Shown: piece by piece, positions 33,152-46,034 of the stretch
How the letters are laid out: every line of letters begins with the position of its first letter
Numbering within the stretch: position 1 is the first letter of the stretch
Origin: Artocarpus heterophyllus
Taxonomy: Eukaryota > Streptophyta > Magnoliopsida > Rosales > Moraceae
DNA length: 64,000 nt
NCBI GenBank assembly: GCA_025403435.1
Contig: CM046327.1
Span: 10,470,218 to 10,534,217, forward strand
Reading direction: 5' to 3'
Translations under genes and position numbers: made by a program
The notes under the pieces: generated by a model
Told to the model about the DNA's origin: nothing
What the model saw: the letters and a program-made list of their open reading frames with translations, nothing else
The model's database searches: none

Positions 33152-34224
33152 CACTACAACAAATTGTAGATTTTAGATGATAGTTTATAAAAAACATCAT
33201 CTAATATCCAAAAATGGCCAACACATATAGATTTTCAAAAATTAAAAAAATTTATGCACACATTAGATGACAATTTCCCAAAAACTATCATCTGATATAT
33301 CAAAAATTTCAAAAAAAAAAATACACACTTTTATCCTACTCATTTTGTTTTTTAAAAAATGTTCAAATGTTCTCATTCCTTTTATAATTTCTAGCACTTT
33401 CTGCTATCCCTCCATCTCTCATATTTATAAACCTTTTTTTTTCTCTCAACTTTCCCATTCCCCTCTCTAAAATCGATCTATCTTTTACACATCTCTCAAC
33501 TCTCTCTCTCTCTAACTTTACCTTCCCAAAACTCAAAGTTTTTCTCCTAAGTTCCTTTATCTCTTTTGGTCATCTCCTATTCCTTGAACTCCTACTGCCA
33601 CCGTGACAACCACAACCATGCCCATATGTGGCCATATTGACCTTGCCACCACTATGTTTGCCACCTCCATCATGACCTCAGTGTGATATTCGCCAACAAC
33701 TAAAGTTTTTCTCCTATATTCCTTCATCTTTTACTTTTAAAACCGTTTTTCTTTTGTTGTTGTTAGCTACTATGTCTGAAGTATTTTTTGTTAGCTTTGT
33801 ACAGAAAACTTTATTTATAGTTTTAGGAGTATTTGTATTTCATATTGATCATGAGAAAAAGGATTTGTTGTAAATTTCTTAAAAAATTATTAGTTGTGTT
33901 ATTTGGTAAAATGTGGATCTTATTTTTCTACTTTATGAATAATATTTGAAAAAATTATTATTTCAGCAAGGAAATAGTTTTTTTGGTTAAAAGTTTCTTT
34001 AAAAAAATAGATTTTTAACGAGTTTTCGCAAAAATTGTAGTTTAATTTGCTCTCCTTACACTCACAAAAGTTTCATGCATATATTAGATGATGGTTAAAA
34101 ATAATTATTATATGTCTTTGACATACCACGACTCATGACACAATGATAGTTTCTCTGACCATATCATATCTTTTGACGACAGATTTTAATTATCGACGTA
34201 TCTCCTTTAGTAGTAGTAGTAGTG
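33152..34224. mobile_element. CACTA-like non-autonomous DNA element
   Basis: Left end CACTACAACAAATTG, right end ...TAGTAGTAGTAGTG (reverse complement CACTACTACTA). Subterminal repeats of TAGATGATAGTTT / AACTATCATCTGATAT occur at about 33174-33215, 33265-33300 and 34085-34110, typical of CACTA (En/Spm) ends. Flanks TAG and TAA match at two of three bases. The about 1.07-kb interior has no transposase. A Pro/Thr/His-codon patch at 33590-33690 may be a host fragment. Confidence 0.6.
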
Positions 34225-35772
34225 TAACTTCATGCACTTGGTAACTTACTCTTCTATTTTGTTTCTAGTGCATTGCAAAATCTATTTGCAAATGCAATGT
34301 TGGTGTTGAAATCATACAAATAATATTATTTGTGTTAGTATTAGTGTCTTAAGTTTTAAATATGTTTGATGTATTTAAAATATTTTTATATCAATTAATA
34401 ACAATGCATTTTATATTCAATATCTATGTTCTATTTCCTTTCATATAATTGATTGTATAATAAGCAAACTTGAAAGTATCATGGCCATTTATAGTAAATC
34501 CTAGAGTAGTCAAAATTGATTGTCCGTAGTTTGGAATAAAAACGAATACTTTATTCTTGATAACATTATAATAGGCGTCTACTTCCAACTGGGGAAGTAG
34601 CTTATCTTGGTTGCTGTAGCAGTTAACTACAAGGTAGAGATATTGATGTATTCCTACTAGTAAATATATGTTAGTTTAGATAAATTAAAGTGTAATTAAT
34701 TTAAAAGAATTATGTTTAACTACATTAATTTACTTTGATAATCATTTATATATATTGATCTTAATCTCGAAGCGGATACATGACTCCACGTGTATAACTT
34801 GTGTCTTTTCATATATCAAAGATCAAAAATTCCATTATCAATATACTAGAGGCATGATTTATATTCAATGAGAGCATGATTTGCAAATATGACATCCATA
34901 GCCCCTCACACAAGTTAAGATATTTTTTTTTGCAAAAGGTACTACTCGAGATTTGAAAATTGATGCATATTGTAATTAGATGATATTTTATTTGTATGTG
35001 TTATAAATAGAATACTTTTTAAATGGGGTGAATAATGGAACTCTGAGATAAAATGATTGGAAAGAAAAATAAAATTTATCTTTAAGCCGATTATGGATAA
35101 CTTATGAGGATGCATTTAATATGAGAGATCATGGGTAAGACTATTTGGATTTTCGAAATAGGGCATGTTATTAGAATTATAGTTTTGGGTCTATAATAAA
35201 GTGGTACTAAAACTGAATTAAATAACTAGGGGATTGATGTTATCTATTATCATGGGAGCCAGCTAATATATTTCCATTTGGTCCTAGTACTAGCTTATAG
35301 ATCTAATATATCCATCCATTTGTTTTAACCATGCTATAACAAATAATTACTGCATAATATTTTAATAATTAAGATAAATGTTTCTTGTGCAATTAATATT
35401 AACATTATCACATAAATAAAACATGACATGAAATATTAATATCGCATGGAATCACCCCACCAACCATGCCTGGTATTGCCACACTCAATTTATACTATAC
35501 ATATGGGTGTTTTCTATACAATCATGGGACACTGTAATGAGTCGAAAAGATTCCACTAATTCTAATTCACAAAATGTATGGAGCTAGCACAAGGACTAAA
35601 TGGACCTACATAATCAAAGCTCTAACAATCAATGATTAATTCATTTAAACTCTTAACCAACTAAATATCATTATTAACTTTGGTTTGAGCCATGATCGAA
35701 AATTAAAGCTGCACTCTAATATTATGTAGATATAATTATGAGAAGCTAATTAATCTGTAAAAAGCTTTTATC
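34225..35772. other. Intergenic, probable old retroelement relic
   Basis: AT-rich, no readable protein. Its composition continues into the tandem duplication at 35773. I could not find LTR ends or pol motifs. Confidence 0.35.
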
Positions 35773-37062
35773 TACTGATATAACCAATTGTCCTTTGATA
35801 TGGCCGTCTACTATGAACATTCATAATTAGACACCTTTAATTATATCTTTATTTATGAGTTCCATTAATACTTTAACAAGTGATCTATTAATTAACAAAT
35901 CATAATTGAAAACTTAGAAAATTAATTCAATATCCAATATTGAATCCTTTAACGGCTCTTACAACGAAGTTCTCGTATTAACATTGCATGGGGGGTATCA
36001 TTAGGCTTATTATAATGATGTTATGAATTCTTTATCTCTGAAGTGACATCCCGACCCTATGATCCATAGTACTATATCTCCAAAGTATGCAAGCTTTTGA
36101 TTATTCATTATAGATCTCACCTATTGGTAAATAAGAAAAAAAAAAAAAACATATGGATGAAAGTGCACCATTCACTTAAGATTGAAGTTCATCTATAAAT
36201 TGACCATTCGAAACAATAGAGCAAAAGATCTTTGTGTATAAATGGATTTAATCTAAAGAACTAATTTTATTGTGGTCTAATTTAATGTATTCTTAATACA
36301 CTGGAGTCTTTGTACTTGTAATCAATATTACAATAGTTTGCATTAGATCGTTCCTCCAATCAAGTAATATACAACACTATAACTTTATTAAAATCTAAGT
36401 ATTGGGCTTCAATTTCACTAATATAACCAATTGTCATTTGATGTGACCGTCCACTACGAACATTCATAATTACGAACATTCATAATTAGAGCTAGGTAAC
36501 CTCTAATTATATCTTTATTTATTATTTATATTAATACTTTAACAGGTGACCTATTAATGAACAAATCATAAATGAGGATTTGAAAAATTAATTTGATGTC
36601 TAACATTAAATCCTTTAAAGGGCTCTTACACCTAAGTTCCCATATTAACATTGCACGGAGATATCATTAGGCTTATTATAATGAAGTTCTAAATTCTATA
36701 TCTCTGAAGTGACATCCCATCCATAGTACTATATCTCCAAAGTAGGCAAGCTTTTGATCATTCATAATAGATCTCACCTATTAATAAATAAAATAAAATA
36801 ATATATGGATGAGAGTACACCATTTACTCAAGATTGAAGTTCATCCATAAATTAACCAGCTAAAACAATAGAACAAAAGATCTTTGTGTATAAATGGATT
36901 TAATCTAAAATTGATTTTATTGTGGTTCAGTTTAATATATTCTCAATACACTTGTGTCTATATACTTGTAATCAATATTACAATAATCTGGATCAGATCA
37001 TTTCTCCAATTAAGTGATAGACAATACGATAACCTTATCAGAAATCTAAGTATTCGATTTCA
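35773..37062. repeat. Imperfect tandem duplication of about 640 bp
   Basis: Copy 1 (35773-36413) and copy 2 (36414-37062) align throughout. Both start ATAACCAATTGTC, share GAAGTGACATCCC, ATAGTACTATATCTCCAAAG and AAAGATCTTTGTGTATAAAT, and end near AAATCTAAGTATT. Differences and small indels occur throughout, so the duplication is old. It may be two LTRs in tandem or a duplicated part of a retroelement; no primer-binding site separates them. Confidence 0.75.
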
Positions 37063-38831
37063 CCGTTGAAGAGCTTTGAATTTGTACTAAATCTTTAGTT
37101 ATATCCTCCGTATATAATACTCCATAGTATAATTAAAGACATTAATTAGTATTGAATCCATATCATGCTTCATTCAAAATATAACAAATGGTAAAAAAAT
37201 AATTATTATATGAATTATGAATTAAATACTCAAATTTATTTAAAATAATATCAAATAGTCAAAGTAGAAATTTAAAATATATTGCTCCGTAAGCATCCTA
37301 TTCCAACAGATTATGCATTGTGCAGTAAAAAGATGACATATATTAACGCATCCAAGCCCCGGCTATCGGGTGTGGCCGAGCACCACACTGATAGAGCAAG
37401 GAATGATCTAGTTAGCCTAGTAGTATAAAAGGTCCGATTAGGTCTTTAGGTTTCTGATTTTTCTAGCCTCTATTCAGGATTCTTTTTCTCTCACTTTTAG
37501 AGAAAAATGAAAGAGAATTAAAGAAGAAAATTCACTCACTCATACACTAATTGATTCTAAAGAGAGGAATCACGGTTCGGAAGATCAAAAGATCAAGAAT
37601 CTGTCAAGGATCCTATAAATATTTGTTGCCATATAGGTATGAATATATATATGTGTGTGTGTCTGTGTATATATATATATATATTACGAATCATTGAGCA
37701 TATTGCTGATGTTTTTTCATACCTCAACACTATCACCTTGCCAGGCTATAGCTATGAAGTGAATATAAACTAAAACTATTCTATTGTTTTAAACATATGG
37801 AAATAAATCCCTCCAACAAGTGTGAAAATAAAACTAAAATTCTATCCATATCGCTTTATATACAATAAGTACCTGAAAGGAGACTCACAATATAATATTG
37901 CTGTAATAAAACAGCACCATTAATACAGAATCTAAAGGGGATTATACCAAAACCAACTTTTTGAGAGAAGATGATCTCCGAATATAACCTTATCTACATC
38001 CATTGGTTTAAGAACTTGGAAATGTTGACATTTGTTTCTTCTATCACTCACTGGACAAAGTAAAATAATGTAAAATTAAGAACCCTAGCTAGCTAGGTGA
38101 TAAAAAATAAATTATCAGCCATGTAAAGTACTAGTATAATTAACAAAGTTAGTGGGACAAGATTATCCACATATTCAAATTGTTGGTACCATCTTCTAAC
38201 AAATTTGACACTAATTCGTTGAGCAATTGCACTTAAAAGATTGCGTTAATAGTATTTCAAAACAAAAAAAAAAGGAAAAAAAGAAAATGTGTTGAATCTT
38301 ATATATATATGTGTGTGTGTGTGTGTGTGGAAGATAACTTCAAATTAGTTAGATGTGAACCACAACTTTCGTCTTTTTCATAAGTGCTTTACTGTTTAGT
38401 TTATGTTTACACTTATTTTAGCGTGCATTATAAACAAAATTACGGATGATCTCTACCGGATCATATATACAGTTCTTCTGTTTTGATTTTTTTATGCTTT
38501 AAAGGTAAAATCTTGATCTCTTCTTGATGCAGTACAAGTCTCAAAGATTTCCTAAGTCCATTTTATATGCTTCCACTTGGAAAGCGCTTTAGTAATTTAT
38601 AGAATCTATATCTTTCTTATAGTCTCAAGTACTTGTAATAAACTCCGGGAACAAGACTAAGATTTTGAATCATCGACTTTTGGCTCAAAAGGACTTTAAA
38701 ACTTGATCATGCCAACTGGCTTTAAAGTAACTTATTACTAAAGCGATCAAACTTGCAGCCTCATAATCAAAGAACTAATTTTGCAGTCATGTCAACTGGT
38801 TTCGTTGCCATCGTTCCAACTATATAGTTCT

Positions 38832-38958
38832 GACTATTATAGTGTAAAGTTCTTACATGCTGTAATATAAAGCAAAAGTAGACTATAGTATAAAGCTCTC
38901 ACATGCTATAGTAAATTTGTCTTTAACTAATTTTGATTTTAGTTGTTCCTCCAAACGT
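38832..38958. mobile_element. MITE, family B copy 2 (partial)
   Basis: Shares the repeated core TATAGTATAAAGCTCTCACATGCTATAG with 62230-62393 and ends near CCAAACGTAT. The left terminus is unclear. Confidence 0.45.
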
Positions 38959-39855
38959 ATTATTTGACAAATTGTTGCAGGTTAAATATGTTAAACTAGA
39001 CTAACCAAATTCACGTGTGAGCATTACCTTGAAGCAGGAAGTATTGGTAATGTATTTTACCGTTTTATAGGTCTTTCCTCTAACTGGATGGACAGTTACG
39101 TACATATATACATACAACGAAGAGGAAACGTGGGATTTTGTTTCGAGTTAAAAAATAATTAAAAAAACATGGGAGATGTAATCTGATAGAAAGTTTGAAT
39201 GATCTATTAGGTAATTTGAAACTCCTCCCACTTTTATAGGTTAGTGGTCCTAGCTTTTTGCAGATTATCCGTCTATATTACTCTAAGACTCTAAAATCAT
39301 TATTTGATTCATTTCTTTTTGAACAATTGCATAATTATTAAGCTTCTTCACTTGAAGAGGAGCCAAGGACTTGGAATTAAAATTTTGGATATTAAGAGTG
39401 GTTCCAACCGCGTTTTCACTGTCAATTGCATGCCACTTCAAACTAGTTCCGTTATCAGCATCCGTGTTATTTTATGCTCATGTTTATTAAGATTCAAATC
39501 AATATAATTAATTGGAAGCCCAAAAAAAAAAAAGGAGAGAGAAAAAAAGTGTTCCACCTAAATAATATGCAACTACAAACCATTTTCCTTTTTCTTTTCC
39601 TCAAAAATTTTGTTAGATTTACTTAATTCTTAACTGTGATACGTAGATGTGACTATATTTAGAGACGAGCAACATTGACAAGATAAAATAGATGGCGTAT
39701 ATTGATGATGATGACAACGACGACATGAAGAATCCAGTCATGATGATTGCAAAATTGATAGACTTTCTGTGTCTTCCCTCAAGTTAACTAAAGGTTTATT
39801 TTTCTTGAAAAATCCACTATAAGTAAATACGTCACAATGAGTTGAGTAAATATTT

Positions 39856-39949
39856 GGCCCGTTTGTTTTATAAGTTTGAATCATTTTATTACAATATTTT
39901 CTCCCATAAAAATTTAAATTTCTGTTCAAACCAGTGAACCAAACGGGCT
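39856..39949. mobile_element. MITE, family A copy 3
   Basis: About 94 bp with inverted ends GGCCCGTTTG and CCAAACGGGCTC. The interior GAATCATTTTATTACAATAT matches 3537-3655. Target duplication not resolved. Confidence 0.65.
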
Positions 39950-40605
39950 CATCAATAATCTTGAGTAATACTATCTTAGTTTCTTAACAAAAAGTATTTT
40001 CACTCTATTTAACTACTACATTTGACAAGGATTCTGATTACTTATGAATTTAGAAAAAATTTTGCTGAAGTCCTAAAGTTACTACCTAGACATGCCAAAT
40101 TAATCCAATCAGAAGCTCTTATATTGATCTTGTCACAAAACAAGTTGATCAACTCCTCACTTTTATAACTATGTTCTTGTGAACTAGTGAGCAACCCATT
40201 TAAGTATTCATTGTCTACAAATTAGTGGACAACCCACGCAGGTATTATTTTCCATACTTGTGGAGACAACGCACTTGAAATAGTGGCCAACATTGTTTTT
40301 GCAACCTTTTTTTTTTTTTTTTCAAGAGTCGTTTTAGACTAAAATCCAGCCTTTTGAAGAATCTAAGAGACCCCTTTTTATAATCAATGAAAATCCTCCA
40401 CTCAATCTTACACGATTCACTTAATGGCCAATAAATCATTATAAAATTTCAATCATGAAACTAAGATCTTGCTAAGAATATACGCTCTTGACTATTAAGT
40501 CATTTTATACTATATTATTTCCTTCACACCAAAACCAAAAATTGAAATCCTCTCTCCATCACAAATTACTACAATCTATGGCTCCTACTCAACATTTTTC
40601 CTCTT

Positions 40606-41674
40606 ATGTGTGAATTGAAAATCATAGAAGCAAAAAACGTACAATCCAAATTCGAAGGCAACCTCTTTGTTAGACTCTATCTTCCTTCAAGCATTTACAA
40701 TAACAACAAGACATCAATTGAGCTCAACACCGGAGAAATCTCCACCAAAAAGGACCACGTTTGGAACGAATCCTTCTCGTCAGCGTGCTATGGAATTGGG
40801 AACTCCATAGACATCATCAAGCTGAGCCAAGAAAGCCTGGTTTTTGAGCTATGGTTGAGGAAGAAAGTGCCAGTCTTTGGGGCTTCAAAGCTCTTGGGCA
40901 AGCGAGAGATTTCATTGAAGGATACTCTTGAGTCTCCAAACATGGTCTTTGACAAGTAGGTGAGTCTCATTTCGACACGTGGACATCCAGTTGATTGTGT
41001 TTATAAGTCGCCTAAATTGAAGGTGGACATGAGAGTAGGATTTTTGAAAGTAAAAAACCCTTATTTCGATTAGAAATTGTGAGAACGATTTAAATAATCA
41101 AGTAGAATTTAGAAAATTTCTCATGACCAATAAGAGGTCACAAGAGCAAAGCTAAGAGAGAGATATGAAAGGTTAAGTTCAAGTGTTATGAACCCTTAGA
41201 AGTTTTCAGACAAGTACGTAAACATGTTTTAAATAGTCATTATCACTAGTTTGGAATGACTAGATGATAAAAGGCCTATAGACTGAACAATAAAAAGATG
41301 AACTTATTGGCCAGTTTTTATGTACCAGATTATGATCTAGATGCGGATGTGCAACCTAAATACGAAATAGGATTAGTATAAGTCCTGTATTTCGACAATG
41401 CATAATGTTTTATAATTTAAGTTATAAGTTTTATGAAGCATTTGTTATGTAATATGTTGCATTTATATGCAATGTGATTCAGAATAAAAGTTATGATTTG
41501 CAATATGTGATTGCGTTATGTGTTGCATTTGTATGCAATATGTTTCAGAATAAAAAGAGGCCTAAAATATTGAGGAAGAAACGAAACGAGTGTGGGTGTA
41601 AAGATGGTCATGATCATGGTTCTTATGAGGATTATGATGTTTTTGCACTAGCAGCTGCTTTAGAGGCTTTCTAG
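40606..41674 (+). pseudogene. C2-domain protein gene with one premature stop
   Basis: Exon 1 40606-41049, exon 2 41549-41674. Donor AAA|GTAAAA and acceptor TTTCAG|AAT agree in phase 0, giving about 189 codons. The N-terminus is a small C2 domain (CELKIIEAKNVQSK, LFVRLYLPSS, KKDHVWNESFS, LVFELWLRKK, GASKLLGKREISL). The tail is basic and His/Asp-rich (LRKKRNECGCKDGHDHGS). C2 domains of this kind bind membranes, often with calcium. A TAG at 40957-40959 falls where the last strand of this C2 type has Trp (FDK-stop-VSLIS), one transition from TGG. The reading continues sensibly beyond it (CVYKSPKLKVDMRVGFLK) to the splice site. Either this is a recent pseudogene, a polymorphic stop or a sequence error, or the 117-residue product is real. 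Confidence 0.6.
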
Positions 41675-43520
41675 AAAGGCATAGAATATTGAGAGCTTAA
41701 TTTGGGAGTAACATTTTTTATTTTTTTGAGATTTCTAGTTTGATCCAATGACCTCCTTTTTTTTTAATTTCTTTTTCTGGGATCAATTGTTAATTCCCAA
41801 AAAGAGGACTAATTTCTTTTGTTCAAACTTTTTTTAAGGTTCTTAATTTCTTTTCTCCACAACGGTTTTCATAACCAATTGTGCTATTAATTTCTTTTCT
41901 CCACAACAGTTTTCATTATTATTTCAATGCTAACCACAACTTGTCTTTGTTATATGCGTGTTTCCCTAACCAATATCCTGTCACAGTCACAAGGTCAAAC
42001 GTCAAGGATGGGATGGCACAGAGCTTTAATTTAAGAGAATGTGGGTTCAATCTTGCATTATATGTAAGAAAAGTTTCCACCTTAATAATTGAAATCATTT
42101 GCTCAAACAAGAGTGTAACTTGCGACCACGATCCAATGCAACCCATCCCATAAGCTGCCGCGACCTATTGCCTTACCGTCTATGCCATCCTATCATCACA
42201 CAGCCACACCATCGCACCCAAAGCTGTCCCGCTAAGAATTCAAGTCGCCACCGTCAAGGCCCATGGTGCCATCGTCATGACCCAAGCCTTCCCCTAGCGC
42301 CCGCGCCAATCTCGCCAATGGACATTGTTGTTGAAGCTATATAAACCTTACATATGTTTTTTTTCCCTCCTACGTCAATAGAACAGACTGGATAACCCTG
42401 TTTTTTTTCCCCCTCTCCTTTGTCATTCAAGGAAAAATCGTGTCCTACAGTGATTATAAATATTGGGTTTTTATTATTTTGGTACCATGTATTTTAAGAA
42501 AAATCACAATTAGTAATATTAAAAACAAAAACAAAAAGAAATGGTTCTCTGAAATTTTCAAAAATTCAGTTTGGTATCCTGAACTAAAATAAAAGATTAA
42601 ATAAAACTCATCAAAGAAAACCATATATAAGTGAATTTTTGGTTTTTTTTTTTGTGTTGTTTGTAATTATCTTCTCTTATAGTTTTGATAAAATAATATG
42701 ATGTTTATTAATAAAAAGGTAAATAAGAAATTTCACATCATAAAACATGAGCTTAAGGTGCTCAAATAATATTTTTAAAAACTACAAAATACTATTTTGA
42801 TATTTTTAAGACATAAGATACTAATGAGATGCTTCTTAAAAGAAAAATGCTAAAGGCAGCAGCCTGATCCAACTTAAGTACCAACCAACTTTTGAGTTAC
42901 AGCTACGTGCCAACACCCTACATCAAAATGATTATTATTGTTCAATCATGAAACAGTATTGTAACCTTTTTCATTTTATCCAAAGTTTTATATCAGTTTA
43001 AAAATTGAAACTAGTGGTTGGCAGGTTGCACTATATGAAGATTCATAACGAACGAACATTTTTATTTGTTCCTATAAATAAATAATAATGCTAGGTCAAC
43101 TAATTTTAATCCTACTTTTATTGTACAAAGTGGTGTGCGAGTTGTTATTTCTTTTTATTGATAGTTACTTAGCAAATTAACAAGGACTCACTAGCTCAAT
43201 AATTGATACAAAAATTGAAGATTTAATAAGGTTTTTTTTTTTTTTTTACTACTTTATACTACACTGTACTCCCCCCCACTACATGGTAGTTAAATTCCCC
43301 CTTATGCCTTGTAGGCACAAGATATTCCCAAATTAAATTCAGCGCATTTTAACTCTTTTTTTTTTTTTACTAATTTCTAAAAAAAAAGACAACCTTTTTG
43401 ACCCTTCACATTTACCACCCAAATTCCTAGACTAACTTGAGGTTTCTTACTGCTGCTATAAATTCGTGCCAAATTTAATTTGACCTCTGTATACATATAT
43501 TACCAAGGTTTTTACTGTGT
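41675..43520. other. Intergenic, minor relics
   Basis: At about 42010-42060 a tRNA-like pattern (GGGATGGCACAGAGC ... GTGGGTTCAATCTTG) suggests a SINE relic. A GC-richer patch at 42120-42330 has no recognisable frame. Homopolymer T and C runs lie at 43231-43280. No gene seen. Confidence 0.35.
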
Positions 43521-43524
43521 TATA

Positions 43525-43825
43525 AAATCATCTCCAACCTAGCCCAAATTTGTAGATTAACACTACTTTGGCGTTAATGTTGTCTCCAACAAGACGCCAA
43601 AAACTCACGTCAAATTAGTGAGATGAACAAGAACACGTCAAATCTAACATGTCACTGTTTTCACGTTATTTGGTGAAACAGTTAAATAATAAAGAATTAG
43701 TAAAAAATAGAATATATCGAGAATATTCTTTTTTGATGTTAAAATGAAGTTACTGTTTGATGTAACAGTTATATCATTTTAGTATAAAGTTTATACTATT
43801 TAAATGTCATGGGTTGGAGATGCTC
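43525..43825. mobile_element. MITE with CATCTCCAACC ends
   Basis: Left AATCATCTCCAACC and right GGGTTGGAGATGCTC are inverted repeats about 300 bp apart. GAGCATCTCCAACC ends are widespread in plant MITEs thought to be hAT-related. Target duplications not resolved. Confidence 0.6.
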
Positions 43826-45180
43826 AAAAAGCTAATAATTCGAGGATAAAACTCATTGTAATCACATCTTATAAGTCCGCCGACAATTTTGTTTGCTTAT
43901 TTATCAATCTAGAATATACCAAGTGCAATTTATGGATCTCATCCACTTTAAGAAGCGTAACAAAATCTGGGCAAATTATACGTAATCTCTCATTAGCATC
44001 AGTACTGAATGGACGTTCAAACGATCTTCTTCAAGGACATAACTAATAACCATACGCCTTTTATTAGGATTGAATTTCTTTTATTACAGCATTTAGGGTC
44101 TTTTTTTCTTTAGGAGGTAGCTTTAATTTGCTTTAGACTTTTTAAAGTAAGAAAATTCTTATCCTTAAATGATGAGAAATTAAATTTTATGTTACATATT
44201 TAAAAAATATGTTTATTTGTGTTACATTTAAAAAAAAATTGTATCACACTAACACTCATATTATTTTTTTCCCAAAAACAATCTTATTTTTTCTCAATCC
44301 ATTTAAATAGACAAATTCTCACACTCTCTGGACTCTCCCTTTCTCTTTGTTTTTTCCTTATCTATTATAACATTTATAGTGGCATAAAAAAAGACCTTTT
44401 GAAAACTCCCCTGAATGATAACTATTTTTACCACTTTTATCGTCAATATTTTCAAAACCTTGTAACGGATTTTTCTTAATTTTAACATATTTTAAATATA
44501 AGAGACCAATAAATCTAATGTAGCTCCTTGCATTGTTCTTACATAGAATAACCCTCAAAAACATCTTTGAAAAAGCTTTTTTATACTATTTCGTGTATCA
44601 AAATGACATTGTCAACAAAGACAATATAGGAAAGTGATCAATCCCATAAAGTTGCTTCATATATGTTTTCCTGAGCAAAGGAAAAAAGAAAAAGAAAAGA
44701 AAAAACCAACAAGATTTAATATAGTATTAATTAATAATTTACTTTATTTATTGAACTTAAGTTGAGTTCTCAAAGCTTGCACGTCATTATTTTAAAGGCA
44801 TTTAGCATATCTATTCTTTTAAAATTTTAAGGACTGGTACATTATTTCATAAAATCTAATTTTTTTGCAAATTACTTCATGAAATTAGCACATAGTTTTA
44901 TTCCCAAATTAATCAGAATTGTTAAAATCTAGACAAAAAAATATTCTTGAATATGTTACATGAATTTATTCAAGGGAAAACTGAAATTTCAGATGAAAAT
45001 ACCTGAACATATTATATCAGCATGAGAGTATTTTTCTTTAAATTTTTAACATCATTTACTAATTGAGAAGGTTTATGTAATAATTACTAAATTCAGGATC
45101 ACCATAATAAAGTTTAGGGCCTGTTTTGTGTAAGAAATTGGTTTAGATAAAAGGCTGTTTGGGTCAACTTTTTTAAAGGA
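43826..45180. other. AT-rich intergenic
   Basis: No gene, repeat or RNA recognised. Confidence 0.4.
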
Positions 45181-45316
45181 TTTTTTTTTTTTTGACACAT
45201 GGAGAGGGGAGGAGGGAATACCACCACCATTGAGTGGAGCTTAGTGTGACTCAAACGCTCAATCAATAATTAAGATGAAAAGACTTATAACCAACTAGGT
45301 TGTTCTTATCACTTTC
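45181..45316 (-). repeat. tRNA-derived SINE relic
   Basis: On the minus strand AACCTAGTTGGTTATAAGTC resembles a tRNA A box. About 30 bases on, GAGCGTTTGAGTCAC resembles a B box, with a poly-T/poly-A stretch at 45179-45193 beyond. The pattern fits a decayed plant SINE; the boxes are imperfect. Confidence 0.4.
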
Positions 45317-45400
45317 TTTTTTTAAAGGATTGGATTGTACTATTTTTATCCAACCTCAAAATAGTCCCATGAGAAGGAGATTATACTACCTACTCTAAAG

Positions 45401-45642
45401 CATATTATTACAATTCGTTCCACCATTATCCTTTCTGGTTTCCGGTTCCATCTATCTCTCTCTCTCTGAGATCTGAAAGCTTCACTTTCTCTCTCCTTCC
45501 ATTCCTCCATCTTCTTAAAGCGTATTATTACACTTCGTTTCACTATTATTCTTTCTGGTTTCCGGTTCCATCTCTCTCTCTCTCTGTCTGAGATCTGAAA
45601 GCTCCACTTTCTCTCTCCTTCCATTCCTCCATCTTCTTAAAG
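45401..45642. repeat. Tandem duplication of about 121 bp
   Basis: Copies 45401-45520 and 45521-45642 share TTTCTGGTTTCCGGTTCCAT, GAGATCTGAAAGC and the CT-rich TCTCTCTCCTTCCATTCCTC. They differ by a few substitutions. It looks like a duplicated CT-rich leader. Confidence 0.8.
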
Positions 45643-45668
45643 CCCCCCACCAAAAAAAAAAAAAGGTC

Positions 45669-45944
45669 TCAAAAGTCTAAAAGCTTCATCGACAACAGAC
45701 AGCTACCTCTCCCTCGGACAACTTTGGATTGCGAACAGAAGCGGCCACTTCGAGCGAACTCCATTTCATCAGGTTGTGTGACAGTTGAGTTCTCCGTCGC
45801 CATGTCGTTGTCAAGCTTTGATTCGTCACTAAGTGGCGGCTTCTCCAACGGTGGTTGTCGTTGGTAGTAGGGAGCCAGAGGACAACATTGTTCCAATGAT
45901 AATAGTTTGGGGCTACTGATTATCATGAGATTGTGTGTTAGCAT
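45669..45944 (-). other. Unrecognised 91-codon open frame
   Basis: Minus-strand frame with no recognisable domain, next to the CT-rich duplication. The composition is GC-richer than the surroundings. It could be an exon relic; I do not call it a gene. Confidence 0.2.
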
Positions 45945-45995
45945 TGGAGTTTGAGGGCTTAAATTATATATTATGACTGGTTAGTTTGAATTTGG

Positions 45996-46034
45996 GGTTT
46001 AGGGTTAAGAAATTAGGATTAGGGTTAGGGTTAG
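45996..46034. repeat. Interstitial telomere-like repeat
   Basis: Several TTTAGGG/TTAGGG-like units (GGTTTAGGGTT, GATTAGGGTTAGGGTTAG). It is short and degenerate, so an interstitial motif and not a telomere. Confidence 0.7.

Larger units (their letters stand above)
37063..40605. other. Intergenic with microsatellites and MITEs
   Basis: Microsatellites at 37648-37684 (AT/GT) and 38299-38329 ((AT)n(GT)n). MITE-like sequences are listed separately. A poly-T tract lies at about 40308-40322. No gene recognised. Confidence 0.4.

Noticed and set aside
37370..37400. Sequence GGTGTGGCCGAGC resembling a tRNA A-box (TGGCCGAG)
   Set aside because: No matching B box at the right distance and no acceptor stem.
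45996..46034. True telomere end
   Set aside because: Only a few degenerate units within ordinary sequence on both sides.
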